Origin: Bifidobacterium sp. ESL0682
GTDB lineage: Bacteria > Actinomycetota > Actinomycetes > Actinomycetales > Bifidobacteriaceae
Assembly (NCBI RefSeq): GCF_029392815.1
Contig: NZ_CP113942.1
Span: forward strand, 124,001 to 188,000
Length of the DNA: 64,000 bases
Direction: 5' to 3'
Shown here: positions 1 through 8,949 of the stretch, piece after piece
Numbering within the stretch: position 1 is the first letter of the stretch
Layout of the letters: each line of letters starts with the position of its first letter
Position numbers and translations under genes: made by a program
The notes under the pieces: generated by a model
Told to the model about the DNA's origin: nothing
The model's database searches: none
Seen by the model: the letters and a program-made list of their open reading frames with translations, nothing else

Positions 1-512
1 TCGCCGAGATCAATGCCGATGCGGATTCTGGCGTGGTGGATGATAGCTCGACCTACGACGAGGCGGGCGGTTCGCAGAATAACGGGAATGGTGCCGATGC
101 TGCGGACGTTGTCGGTTCCGACAACGATGATGTCGACAACATTGGACGCGTTGATTTCGGCACTCTTGGTGATGGTATGGGCAATCTGGGAGCCACCCAA
201 ACCGCTGGTAGCAATTGCGTTCTTGATGCGGATTCGGATGTGTCCGAAGACATCTGGCCGACTCAGCCGGATCCAGCCGTTGCTGCTGTCCGTAATGTGG
301 ATTCAAAGGCTAGAGCTGATGCTGGTGCAGAAGTTAATTCGGCCAAGAACAATGCAAATGGCTTGGATGATGCCGATGGCAAAGTAACCAATGGCTATCC
401 AGAGAACGGTGGCGACGCTGCGGCCGATGCTAATAATGACAGCGACAGTTCAGATGACGACTACTACGATCCGGCTGAATACGACCAGGACGCAGCCGTC
501 TGGAGCCACTGA
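1..512 (+). CDS. C-terminal part of an acidic protein of unknown function
   Basis: The reading frame is open from the first bases of the window and stops at 512, so only the C-terminal end (about 170 residues) is visible. It is very rich in Asp, Asn, Ala and Gly, with runs such as NNDSDSSDDDYYD, and has no recognisable domain. Such a tail is probably disordered and hydrophilic. A cytoplasmic or surface role cannot be decided without the N-terminal part. A hairpin follows 24 bases after the stop. I do not recognise the gene. Confidence 0.6.
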   Translation, partial: AEINADADSGVVDDSSTYDEAGGSQNNGNGADAADVVGSDNDDVDNIGRVDFGTLGDGMGNLGATQTAGSNCVLDADSDVSEDIWPTQPDPAVAAVRNVDSKARADAGAEVNSAKNNANGLDDADGKVTNGYPENGGDAAADANNDSDSSDDDYYDPAEYDQDAAVWSH

Positions 513-535
513 AAAAATCCATAGATTATAGAAGA

Positions 536-569
536 AAATCTCCCAATGGAATCGTTCCGTGGGAGATTT
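536..569. terminator. Hairpin between convergent genes, likely bidirectional terminator
   Basis: Perfect 10-bp stem, AAATCTCCCA (536-545) with TGGGAGATTT (560-569), and a 14-base loop. It lies between the stop at 512 and the end of rlmB at 632. The A/T outer base pairs give a short U run in either direction. Confidence 0.7.
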
Positions 570-631
570 CGGGCGCGAATTCTATCAAATTATTGTCGAT
601 TCAGCCATCAGCCCGATAGCAGATGTTTCGA

Positions 632-1638
632 CTATTTGGCGCTGTTGTCGGCTTTCTCACCGGCCTTGCTGCGGGCGCGAGAAACGGCATAAAGGCTGAT
701 TCCCGCGGCAACTGAAGCGTTGAGCGATTCGACTTCGCTGGAAATCGGGATACCGGCGATGGAATCGCAAGCCTCACGCACCAGGCGGCTCAGGCCCTTG
801 CCTTCCGAACCCAGCACGACGACCAGTGGATCGCTCTCGAAGCCGCTTTCGCCTACGATGGCGTTGCCGCCGCCGTCAAGCCCGACCACGTAGTAGCCGC
901 GTTCCTTCATCGCCTCGATGGCCTTGGTCAGGTTGACCACGCGGGCTACGGGCAGATGCGCGGCCGCGCCGGCCGAAACCTTCCAGGCTGCGGCGTTGAC
1001 GGAAGCCGAGCGACGTTCCGGCAAAATGACGCCATTGGCGCCGAATGCTGCTGCCGAACGAATCACTGCACCGAGGTTCTGCGGATCGGTGACGCCGTCG
1101 AGCGCGATGAAAAGCGGCCGCGCGTTGATGCGTGCGCTCTGCGAATCGGCCTCTTCCATGGCGTGCGATTTCTTGTCCGCGCGATCGGCCAGCTCCGCCA
1201 GCGTGTGGTACTGGTAGGGCTGCACCTTCAGAATGATACCTTGATGATTGCGCGAGTGCGCGATGCGGTCCATCTCGAGCCTGTCGGCCTCGAGCAGGTT
1301 GAGCCCCTGCATGCCGGCCAGTTTGACGATTTCACGGGTGCGGGCATCGTGCTCGATGCGATTGGCGATGTAGAGCTGCGAACTCGGCACGCCAACGCGC
1401 AGTGCCTCAAGCACTGCGTTGCGGCCGACCACCAGGTCGTCGGAATCCGAGGTGTACTTGGCCGCGCGACGGCGTGCTGCCAGCCGCGGATCGGCGAAAC
1501 GGCGCTTCTCGTTCTGTTTCGCGCGCGATAAGCCTTGTGATATACGCGGTCCTCGGCCTTGGGCGTCGGCCCGTGGCCTTTCAGCGCATTGCGATGTTTT
1601 CCGCCCGAACCTTTGACCGGGCCCTTCTTGTTAGCCAT
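632..1638 (-). CDS. rlmB: TrmH/SpoU-family 23S rRNA 2'-O-ribose methyltransferase (RlmB-like), frameshifted
   Basis: S-adenosylmethionine-dependent 2'-O-methyltransferase of the SPOUT class, expected to modify a guanosine of 23S rRNA. The C-terminal catalytic part shows the family motifs: DPQNLGAVIRSA, then VVLGSEGKGL, then ESLNASVAAGISLY, which form the trefoil knot and cofactor site. The N-terminus (MANKKGPVKGSGGKHRNAL) is a basic extension seen in actinobacterial homologues. The ATG at 1638 begins this extension. The reading frame changes near 1520, in a CG-rich run, and the second part carries on from about 1515 to 632 without further break. One base appears to be missing. Loss of function is possible, but a sequencing indel is more likely given how many other genes here share the fault. 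Confidence 0.85.
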
Positions 1639-1688
1639 ACTCCCAATTGTCCCAGCACCCCGCGCCAACCTTTGAAAGTAGACGAAAA

Positions 1689-2275
1689 TCAGTCCTTGAT
1701 CTCGGCCTTATAGAAGTTGACGTAGGAACGTGACGGGGTGGGGCCGCGCTGACCTTGATAGTGCGAGCCGACGCCGTTTGAACCGTAAGGATGCTCGGCC
1801 GGCGAGCTGAGCTCGAAGAAGCACATCTGTCCGATTTTCATGCCGGGCCAAAGTTTCACCGGCAGCGTGCTCACGTTCGACAGTTCCAGCGTGATATGCC
1901 CTTCGAAGCCGGGGTCGATGAAACCGGCGGTGGAATGGGTGAGGATGCCGAGGCGGCCGAGCGAGCTTTTGCCTTCGAGGCGGGCTGCGGTGGCCGAGTT
2001 TCGAGTTTGACATATTCCCACGTCGAGGCCAGTGCGAACTCGCCGGGGTGCATGATCCACGGTTCGTCCGGCCCAACTTCGAACTGCTCGGTCAGATCGC
2101 CCTGGTTTTCCGCTGGGTCGACGTAAGTGTAGGCGTGGTTGTTAAAAAGTCGGAAATACCGGTCGAGCCGTACGTCGATGGAGGCGGGCTGCACCATTTC
2201 GGGTGTCCACGGATCCAGTGAGATGTGGCCGTCGGCTTGGGCGGCGGCGAGGATGTCACGATCGGACAGCAGCAT
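1689..2275 (-). CDS. dcd: dCTP deaminase, frameshifted
   Basis: Deaminates dCTP towards dUMP/dUTP for thymidylate synthesis. The N-terminal half ([11 protein letters not shown] from 2275) has [12 protein letters not shown] and the ASTWEYVKL segment. The second half has [19 protein letters not shown] with the catalytic-region Ser/Arg cluster, [15 protein letters not shown] and the C-terminal [16 protein letters not shown] lid that closes over the nucleotide. Together they give about 195 residues, the usual length. A one-base loss near 1996, just after the KLET codons, separates the two halves. The gene is nearly universal in bifidobacteria, so this break is suspect. Whether it is the monofunctional or bifunctional (dUMP-forming) type is not decided. 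Confidence 0.88.
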
Positions 2276-2316
2276 GGTTCCTCCAGAATTCGGTTTCCTG
2301 CCTGCGCCCGTTTGAA

Positions 2317-2651
2317 TGGGTCCGCCCATTGCGGCGAGCGTGGCAATTTCATGTTCTGCTCTCAGTGTAGACGTTGCGGCAGTCCGAGGCGTGCAAGACG
2401 AGATTGATGGCAAGGCAAATCGGGGCAAAATGGCTGTTTCTCGCCATAGAATTCTATAAAATAGACAAAACCGAATTTGGGTTTGCCCATAACGGCGACC
2501 GTGGCAATTTCATGTTCCGAACGCTCAGTGTGACTGTTGAGTTATCAGGTAATTTTCAGCAAATCCGATTCTCTTTTCAAGGATTGTGGAGTTACATAAT
2601 AACTGTCAGCAAGAGTTGACCGGCTATCCCGAATTTGGATTTGCCGATAAC
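2317..2651 (+). repeat. Degenerate direct repeats upstream of dcd
   Basis: A block of about 54 bases beginning TGGGT, containing CGTGGCAATTTCATGTTC and ending CTCAGTGT, occurs at 2317-2370 and again, diverged, at 2478-2532. Its left edge (CCGAATTTGG, TTTGCC, ATAAC) recurs a third time at 2629-2651. No gene is apparent in 2276-2679. Confidence 0.55.
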
Positions 2652-2679
2652 TAAACCCTTTCTTCTTCTCTCTTCTCTT

Positions 2680-2713
2680 CCCCGGTGTGTTCTAGCACCG
2701 GGGTTTCTTTTTC
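2680..2713 (+). terminator. Strong intrinsic terminator with no gene before it
   Basis: 8-bp stem CCCCGGTG / CACCGGGG (2680-2687 and 2696-2703) followed by TTTCTTTTTC, the classic form of a + strand Rho-independent terminator. No convincing + strand coding sequence lies between here and 2276, so it may end a small non-coding transcript. Confidence 0.8.
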
Positions 2714-2975
2714 TCGACAGTTGTTTGACTACCATTCTCGCCGCGAGACACAGGCCGAATCGGATTTCTGCCATTCCCTCGCGTCATCGGATTCCGTGGG
2801 ACAGATGTTCGTGCATCCCGGTATGGGCAGCGGCTGGTTTTAGCCTGTTTGCGCGGTAGACTTGTGTAAGTGGCTGAATTACTGGCAAACCGCCTTTCGG
2901 CTCTCGTGTGTCGAAAATGGACGGTTCAGTGCATAAAGCCGTTGCGAAATGGCAAATGAGTGGAGCGGAGAAGGA

Positions 2976-3666
2976 ATGAAAGACGATTCCGATCGTTTCG
3001 ATGACAAGGCGGGTAGCGGCTCTCGTCCGCAAACGGCAATGGCTCGTCCGACGATGGTTATCGTTCCTATAACGTCAGCGATTTGCGCCGCGAGGAATTG
3101 CGTTCCGGCAATCATCAGCTCCTTCGCCGATTGCCGCGCCGTAAGTCATTTCTTTTCCGTGCACTCATCATCATTGCGGTGATTGCCGTCGTTGTAGTGG
3201 CATTGGTGCTTTCGCTCAGAACGTTTAAACACAATACAAAAGGTGCCCTTACCGACGATTCCGAAGTCACCACGGTCCAGGGCAAAACCAAGGCCCCGGA
3301 AACCGATGCGAACCAAATGAAGCAGGGCATCGAACAGCAGGCCGGAACTTGTGCCGGCGGGTGGATAGACGTTGATGTTTCCGGCCAATTGCCGGGTGCG
3401 AACGCCGCCTCGTTCTGCAAGACCACACAGGTCGCGTTCATCACGTTCCAGACCAAGGCCGCGGCGAGTATGGATGGGGACATGGTACGTTCGCAAGCGG
3501 CCAATGTCATTTCCAGTATGGCGGCAGCAAGGTTGATACCAACGATTTGCGTCTGCTCAGCAATGACTTGTGGATGGCCGTCGGCAACACCAAGGCGATG
3601 ACGGCCTTGCAGCAGCAATGGGGCGGCAAGTTGGAGCCGGTTGACTCGAGTGATTCCGGTAAGTAG
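2976..3666 (+). CDS. Single-pass membrane protein of unknown function, frameshifted
   Basis: When its three frames are joined, the product is about 230 residues. A hydrophilic N-terminus with a basic stretch (RRLPRRKSF) precedes one strong membrane segment (FRALIIIAVIAVVVVALVL). An outside domain follows, with two Cys (AGTCAGGW and SFCKTT) and an end like MTALQQQWGGKLEPVDSSDSGK. The topology is inside-to-outside by the positive-inside rule. Frame breaks lie near 3055 and between about 3480 and 3520. The ATG at 2976 follows a GGAGAAGGA run closely; an ATG at 2949 is an alternative. I do not recognise the family. It may be a small cell-envelope protein. Confidence 0.6.
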
Positions 3667-3759
3667 TTTCAGCTCAAATCTCTCGGCGAACAATGGCTGG
3701 TTGCCGTTGGGCTTCGTGCCTATCATGGTGTCTATGAGCGATGAAGCAGTGAATAGCGA

Positions 3760-4559
3760 ATGTCTCGGCGAGCCAAGCGCAACGAACAGGGAGACGGCAA
3801 TCAAGGTAACGGTGGCAACGGCTTGATTGGCCGCGAATCCGATGCCATTCCCGGTCGCTTTGGCGAGCCGATGGAGATTTCCCATGTGATTTATTCTCAG
3901 GGCGGCGGCAAGGCGCGTCCGACGCGTCCGATGTTCCTGTGCCTGCACGGCTGGGGTTCCAATAGCAGGATTTGGCTCAGATGATGCGCTACGTCGCTCC
4001 TGGCAACGACTATGTCTCCTTGCGTGCGCCGCTGGTGCTTCAGGCCGAGGGTCCGGGGAGTTCGGCAGCGGGTCTGGCGCGTATAGCTGGTTCCACGATG
4101 GCGTGCCGACCGGTGAAGACTTGGATCGTGACATTTTCGCGGCGGCCACGGCCGTCGACAACTGGGTCGGCGAGCATATCGACCCCGACCGCGAGCTGGT
4201 GCCGATTGGCTTCTCGCAGGGTGCGGCGCTCGCAATCCATCTGCTGCGCGTACATCCTGAGCGCTACCGCGCGGTTGCGGCGCTTTCCGGTTTCGTGGCG
4301 CCCGGTCAGGTTCCGGGCACAGCCCCGGCCGACGAACGGCTTGCAGGCATGGAAAAGCCTGTATTCTACGGTTATGGCGATCTCGATAACGTCCTGCCGA
4401 AGTACGAGATTTTCGGTGCCACCGCTTGGCTTGAGGAACACACGTGGCTGACGGTGACGGTGGAACTATCACCAACTCGACCACGCCGTAAGCCCCGCCG
4501 AATTCGCCGACCTCACTCAGTGGCTCCTCCTCAACAACATCTCCTCCGGCGTCGTCTGA
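3760..4559 (+). CDS. Alpha/beta-hydrolase, carboxylesterase/phospholipase family, frameshifted
   Basis: Serine hydrolase resembling the YpfH/EstB carboxylesterase family. Visible parts in order: PMFLCLHGWGSN (oxyanion-hole HG), then QDLAQMMRYVAPGNDYVSLRAP, YSWFHDG, the nucleophile elbow PIGFSQGAALA (G-F-S-Q-G), the acid region FYGYGDLDNVLP and a C-terminal HQLDHAVSP carrying the probable catalytic His. Frame breaks occur near 3964, 4070 and 4450, and the true stop is then at 4557-4559. All three parts are conserved, so errors in the sequence are more likely than decay. The substrate is unknown. The ATG at 3760 gives a short Gly/Asn-rich leader before the fold. Confidence 0.75.
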
Positions 4560-4697
4560 AAATCGCTATTCGTCAAATATGGCTCGATATGTTCTTGATT
4601 GGCGGAAGACAGATGGCAAGAGATGACGGGAAGCTCGCTTGCAGTTCTGATTTTGGTTTAGCAGTTTACCCGGGCGTCGACCTGGCGAGCCGTTAAG

Positions 4698-4720
4698 CAA
4701 GAAGCCCTGTGGGCTTCTTG
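4698..4720 (+). terminator. Hairpin after the esterase gene
   Basis: 10-bp perfect stem CAAGAAGCCC / GGGCTTCTTG with a 3-base loop. It lacks a T run, so it may act as an mRNA end-protecting hairpin rather than as a full terminator. Confidence 0.5.
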
Positions 4721-4794
4721 TAGGCGAGCTGAGCGCGCCCACGCGCGCGAAGGATGCAAGTTGAAATGAGTGTGGTTGCTAAGTTGGATACCTA

Positions 4795-6872
4795 TTAAAT
4801 TTCTGCCTCAGCATCGACCTGCATCACATACACATTCCGTCGCAAACTCTTGGCCTGATTACGTGTGATTTCCCCGGAATCGAGCATGCTCTGGATGACT
4901 TCAAGCTCGATCGAGTAGCTTTCATGCTTGGCCTCGTCGATCTGTGGGGCGGCCTTCGCGCGGCGGCAAGATCCTTGCGGCTGCGCAGCTGTGCCCGTGC
5001 TCGTTTGTAATCGCGCAGCAGCATCGAGCAGTATTCCGTTTGATAGGTGTCCGCGTGCATCTCCTCATAGAGCTTGGCGATGACGTAATCGATCGCATCG
5101 ATCTGTGTGGAGCGCTGGTAGGAATACACCTCATCCTCATTGAGCATCGGAGCCGAATGGCGCAGCTTGTTGCTTGCACGCTTGGCCATCGAATGGAGTT
5201 GACGGCGCAATGCGTGGACGCGGCCGCTGATTTGCGAGACGGCACGATGCTTCGTCTTCTTGTCAGAAGCGTGACGCAACGCGTTCATGATCTGGTCCAG
5301 CATGCGTTCGCATGCTTCGATTTCCAGCTGCTGGTCGTGCTCGCTCATCTGTGTGTTGGCTTGGGTTTCCGCAAGCCGATCACGCACATAATCCTTTTCC
5401 CAATACAAGGCTTCGATCTGCAGACTCTCGAATTTCTCGATGTTGAAATCGCCCATGCGCTGGCGCAAACGGGTGATGCGGCTGTTGTAGGAATCGATGA
5501 CAGGCATCACCGCATGGCGGTTGTCCTCGTTGACGCGGGCCGTGAGCTCCTTGACGGTGCGCGTCAGCTCCTCGATGGTGATTTCCTTGAGTTTCGCCGA
5601 TTCCGCCTCGGTGTCTTGTGCCGGTGAGAGCAACGGCAGCATGAAGTTGGCTAGCAGCAGCGTCAGCACGATGACTCCGGCGGCGATGAAGATGAGTTCG
5701 TTGCGCATCGGGAACGCGTCGCCGGAAGCCACGGTGTAGGGGATGGTGAACATCAACGAAAGGGTGATGGTGCCCTTCGGGCCGCCGAAGGTCATCACCG
5801 CCGCATCGCGCAATGAGCGCGGCTTCAGTGTGACGCGTTTGCCGGTTTCGCGGTCGCGTGTGGGTGCCGCGATGAGCCAGACCCACAGGAAACGGATGGC
5901 GATGGCCGCGAAGGTGACCAGCAGAATGATGCTGATAAGAGCCACATTGCTGACGCTGTGGCTGACCCAGCTGGCGCGCATGGCGTCGGGCAGCTGCATG
6001 CCCAGCAGGATGAACACGGTGCCGTTGAGCACGAACGAGAGCACCGACCACACGCTGTTCGAAACAATGTTGGTGCGGGCCGCGTTGGGACCGATGCCCT
6101 TGTGGTCGAAGTGTACGGTCAGGCCGAAGGCGACCACTGCGAGAATGCCTGAGACGTGGGCAACGTCTTCGGCGCCCAGGAAGACGAGGAACGGCAGGAA
6201 CAGCTCCATAAGGATGCGTGTGGTCATCGTCTCCCAGCCCAGTTGCCGGACCATAGTGAAGAGCCAGTTGACGATGAGGCCTGCGATGATGCCGATGACG
6301 ATACCGCCGAAGAACGAGAACAGGAAGTCCTTGGTGGCGTTGGCCATCGAGAAGGAGCCGGTCACTGCGGCCAGGATCGAGAATTGGAAGCCGATGACGC
6401 CGGAAGCGTCGTTGAAGAGCGATTCACCAGTCAGGATTCCGGCCTGTTCCTTGGTAAACGAGGCTTCGCTGGAAAGCGAGGAGACCGCCACCGCGTCGGT
6501 CGGTCCGAGTGCAGCGCCTAGCGCGAACGCTGCCGCCAGCGGGATGACCGGCCACACCGCGTGCAGCATGAAGCCCACGACCGCCATGGTGCCCAACGCC
6601 AGGCCGATGGCCATGGGCAGTGAGAACTTCAGGGTTTTGAACAGCATTCGCTTGTCGATTTCGTGCGCTTCGAGATAGAGCAGCGGCGCGATGAACAGCA
6701 CCATGAATAGTTCTGGGTTGAGTTTGATATGCGGAAAGATCGGCAGGAAAGTGAGAGCGACGCCGAGTGCGATTTGCACGAGCGGGGTCGATATTCGCGG
6801 GATGAACCGGCTGATGAACGAAGAGAGCACGACGGCCCCCAAGACAAAGAGGATCAGCTCAAGAATTTCCAC
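4795..6872 (-). CDS. CPA1-family Na+(K+)/H+ antiporter, frameshifted at the C-terminus
   Basis: About 690 residues: a 12-13 segment membrane domain (residues about 1-410) and a long helical cytoplasmic tail. Diagnostic features are LGAALGPTDAVAVSSL and the ion-site region GESLFNDASGVIGF (N-D pair), typical of the NhaP/NHE branch. The tail is rich in charged helices (RITRLRQRMGDFNIEKFE) and may sense pH or ions. A frame change near 4955 restores the expected end (QIDEAKHESYSIELEVIQSM to DAEAEI) with a stop at 4795-4797. The start is a GTG at 6872 with GAAAGGAA eight bases upstream. It is divergent from tadA. Function is probably pH and sodium homeostasis. Confidence 0.88.
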
Positions 6873-7000
6873 GGATTATCGGTTCCTTTCGTAGGTCTGG
6901 TTGTCAGGCTTCGTTGCGATTTGGGCATGTGGACACAATATATACCCACTATATCGAACCGTTATTTCGTCATTATGCCGCCAGCTTCGCCGATTGCTTT

Positions 7001-7012
7001 TAGACTGGAATC
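7001..7012 (+). promoter_or_regulatory. Candidate leaderless promoter of tadA (-10 TAGACT)
   Basis: TAGACT at 7001-7006 fits the actinobacterial TANNNT -10 box and is followed by exactly six bases before the ATG at 7013. No ribosome binding site is visible. Transcription would start at or very near the A of the start codon. The same spacing is seen before ilvA. Confidence 0.5.
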
Positions 7013-7636
7013 ATGGACATGGCAAGTATACGAGATGCGATGGGCGTGGCGTTGGATTTGGCGCATGAGGCGGCAGAGGCGGGCGAGGTGCCGGTTGGCG
7101 CGCTCGTGCTTGATGGTGATGGTGTGGTTATCGGCCGTGGTCGCAACCGTCGTGAGGTCGACGGCAATCCGCTCGCTCATGCAGAAGTGATGGCGATGGG
7201 CGAGGCCGCTGCTTCTCGCAAGGGTGCTGTCTCTCGTAAGGGCGCTGAATGCATATCGGAAGTCTCTGGTTCTCGGGAAAGTGCCGAACGCGTGTCGGAA
7301 GACGCTGTCTCTTGGAAAAGTACTGGGCACATGACAGAAGTTGGTGAGGTGTCGGCTGCCCACAATGGCAGCGGTCTGTCTACCGGTGCCAAGAACGCTT
7401 GGAATCTCGCCGATTGCACACTAGTTGTCACGCTTGAGCCATGCCCGATGTGCGCTGGAGCAGCACTGCAGGCCCACGTCGGCCGTATCGTGTTCGGCGC
7501 GTGGGACGCCAAGCTCGGCGCGTGCGGTTCGGTGTGGGATATTCCTCGTGACCCGCATGTTGGCGCTCGCCCTGAAGTCATCGGTGGTGTGCGAGAAAGC
7601 GAATGTGCGCAGTTGCTCACAGAGTTTTCTCTGTGA
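7013..7636 (+). CDS. tadA: tRNA adenosine(34) deaminase with an inserted Ser-rich segment
   Basis: Zinc enzyme that converts A34 to inosine in the wobble position of tRNA-Arg(ACG). The catalytic HAE motif is at residues 56-58 and the zinc ligands PCPMC at 143-147; GRIVFGAWDAKLGACGS follows, as in the family. In ordinary TadA these motifs are about 30 residues apart; here the gap is 86. The extra 55 or so residues are Ser/Glu/Gly-rich with short internal repeats (SRKGA twice, then SE-V-S and SRES-like units). The insert lies on the loop after the active-site helix and the frame is intact through it. Length is 207 residues against the usual 150-160. The start lacks a Shine-Dalgarno sequence (see leaderless promoter). 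Confidence 0.9.
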   Translation: MDMASIRDAMGVALDLAHEAAEAGEVPVGALVLDGDGVVIGRGRNRREVDGNPLAHAEVMAMGEAAASRKGAVSRKGAECISEVSGSRESAERVSEDAVSWKSTGHMTEVGEVSAAHNGSGLSTGAKNAWNLADCTLVVTLEPCPMCAGAALQAHVGRIVFGAWDAKLGACGSVWDIPRDPHVGARPEVIGGVRESECAQLLTEFSL

Positions 7637-7683
7637 AGCGGTAGCGATGGTGCTTTCATCGCCAAAATAAATAGCTGGATATG

Positions 7684-8657
7684 CTATTTGCGCGGCAGTT
7701 TCGGCCCGATGCCGGGCGTAATCTTCAGCGCCGTCCAAGCGGAACGCAGCATAATGATAAAGAGGTAGGCCGCGAGCAGATACGAGCCCACCTTCGCCGA
7801 GATGAATGCGGCGATCCAGGCGCCCACGGGTGTGCCGCAAGCCGCCGCAATGCCAACGATAAGGCCGTCCTTGAGATGTACCAGCCCACGCTTCCAATTG
7901 GCGATGGTGCCGGTGATGGCGCTGGGAACATGGCCAAAAGCGAAGTGCCGCGTGCGATGAGGTCGCTCGCGCCGAAGAAGAGCGACAGCGCCGGCACGGT
8001 AACGGCCCCGCCGCCGATGCCCAAAAGCGCCGAAAGCATACCGATGAGCACGCCGAGCAGCACCAGCAGGATGCCTTTGATGACGGTGAGATGAATGCTC
8101 GAGTTACGTGAAGGCGTCAAAACCAGCTGGCTAACCACGACAAACGCCAGAAACGCGACGAAGAACCAGCGCAGGAACACTTCGGAAAGCCGCGAGAGCA
8201 ACCAACTGCCGATTTGCGAGCCGATAATGGTGCCGATTACCATCAACAGCGCCGCAATCCAATCGACGTGCTCGCTCATCGCGTAGGAAACCACGCCGGA
8301 AATCGAAAGCGGGATGATAGCCGCCAGCGAGGTCGCCGCCGCGTGCCGTTGCGTCATGCCAAGCCACACGAGCGCGGGTACGATGATCGATCCGCCGCCG
8401 ATGCCGAACAGCCCGGAGAAGAATCCGGCGATAAGGCCGACCGCAATCATGATGACGATTTGCTGTACCGGTCCGTGGCCCTGTGGGGTCGGAGCTTCTG
8501 CTGTCTCGTCGGCGCTTTTGGCACTTCCGGCGCTCGCCATCGTCGAGGCCATCGCGGAATCCGCCGTTGAGGCTGTTTCCGTTCGTGTTGTTGAATCAGC
8601 GTCGTGCATGTGCCCCTGTCCTGTCATATCCGTCCCTTGCCGTGTCGTCAGATCCAT
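7684..8657 (-). CDS. TSUP (TauE/SafE) family membrane exporter, frameshifted
   Basis: Eight-segment membrane protein of the sulfite/sulfoacetate exporter family. The two halves each carry the family signature: IAGFFSGLFGIGGGSIIVPAL near residue 80, and LIGMLSALLGIGGGAVTVPAL near residue 205. A hydrophilic Ser/Thr/Ala-rich leader of about 70 residues precedes the first segment. One base is missing near 7925 (a C run after the AMFP codons); after it the frame gives SAITGTIANWKRGL and ends at 7684. The ATG at 8657 is the outermost start; an internal ATG at about residue 11 is possible. The exported anion is unknown. Confidence 0.82.
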
Positions 8658-8856
8658 CGCTATCCCGTTTATTCAACAAGGGCCCAATATTCAATCGTTA
8701 ATTGTCCATTCTAAGTTCGCCGTGCCGATTGGCGCAGATTGTCTTGCAATAAGACCCCGGCGGCAAACTGTGCGGCAAACGTTATTCTTTTGTCTAGTAT
8801 TGGTAGCATTGTAACGCAACATTCCGCAAACCGTTCCCTTGCTTCAATTTGGTGCC

Positions 8857-8862
8857 TATACT
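8857..8862 (+). promoter_or_regulatory. Candidate -10 box of otsAB
   Basis: TATACT at 8857-8862, about 88 bases before the ATG at 8950, is the best -10 match in the divergent gap. The -35 region (TTCCCT 17 bases upstream) is weak. An AAGGAG ribosome binding site sits five bases before the ATG. Confidence 0.35.
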
Positions 8863-8949
8863 GTAAATAGTGATATGCGTCCGTACGGCCGTTGATATCT
8901 GCACGGGCGCGCAGAGGGTAGTAGTCCCCGGAAGAGTGAAGGAGCATTC

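Noticed and set aside
3900..4484. Minus-strand open frame opposite the esterase
   Set aside because: Arg/Pro/His-rich composition, no motif; the + strand has a clear serine-hydrolase elbow.
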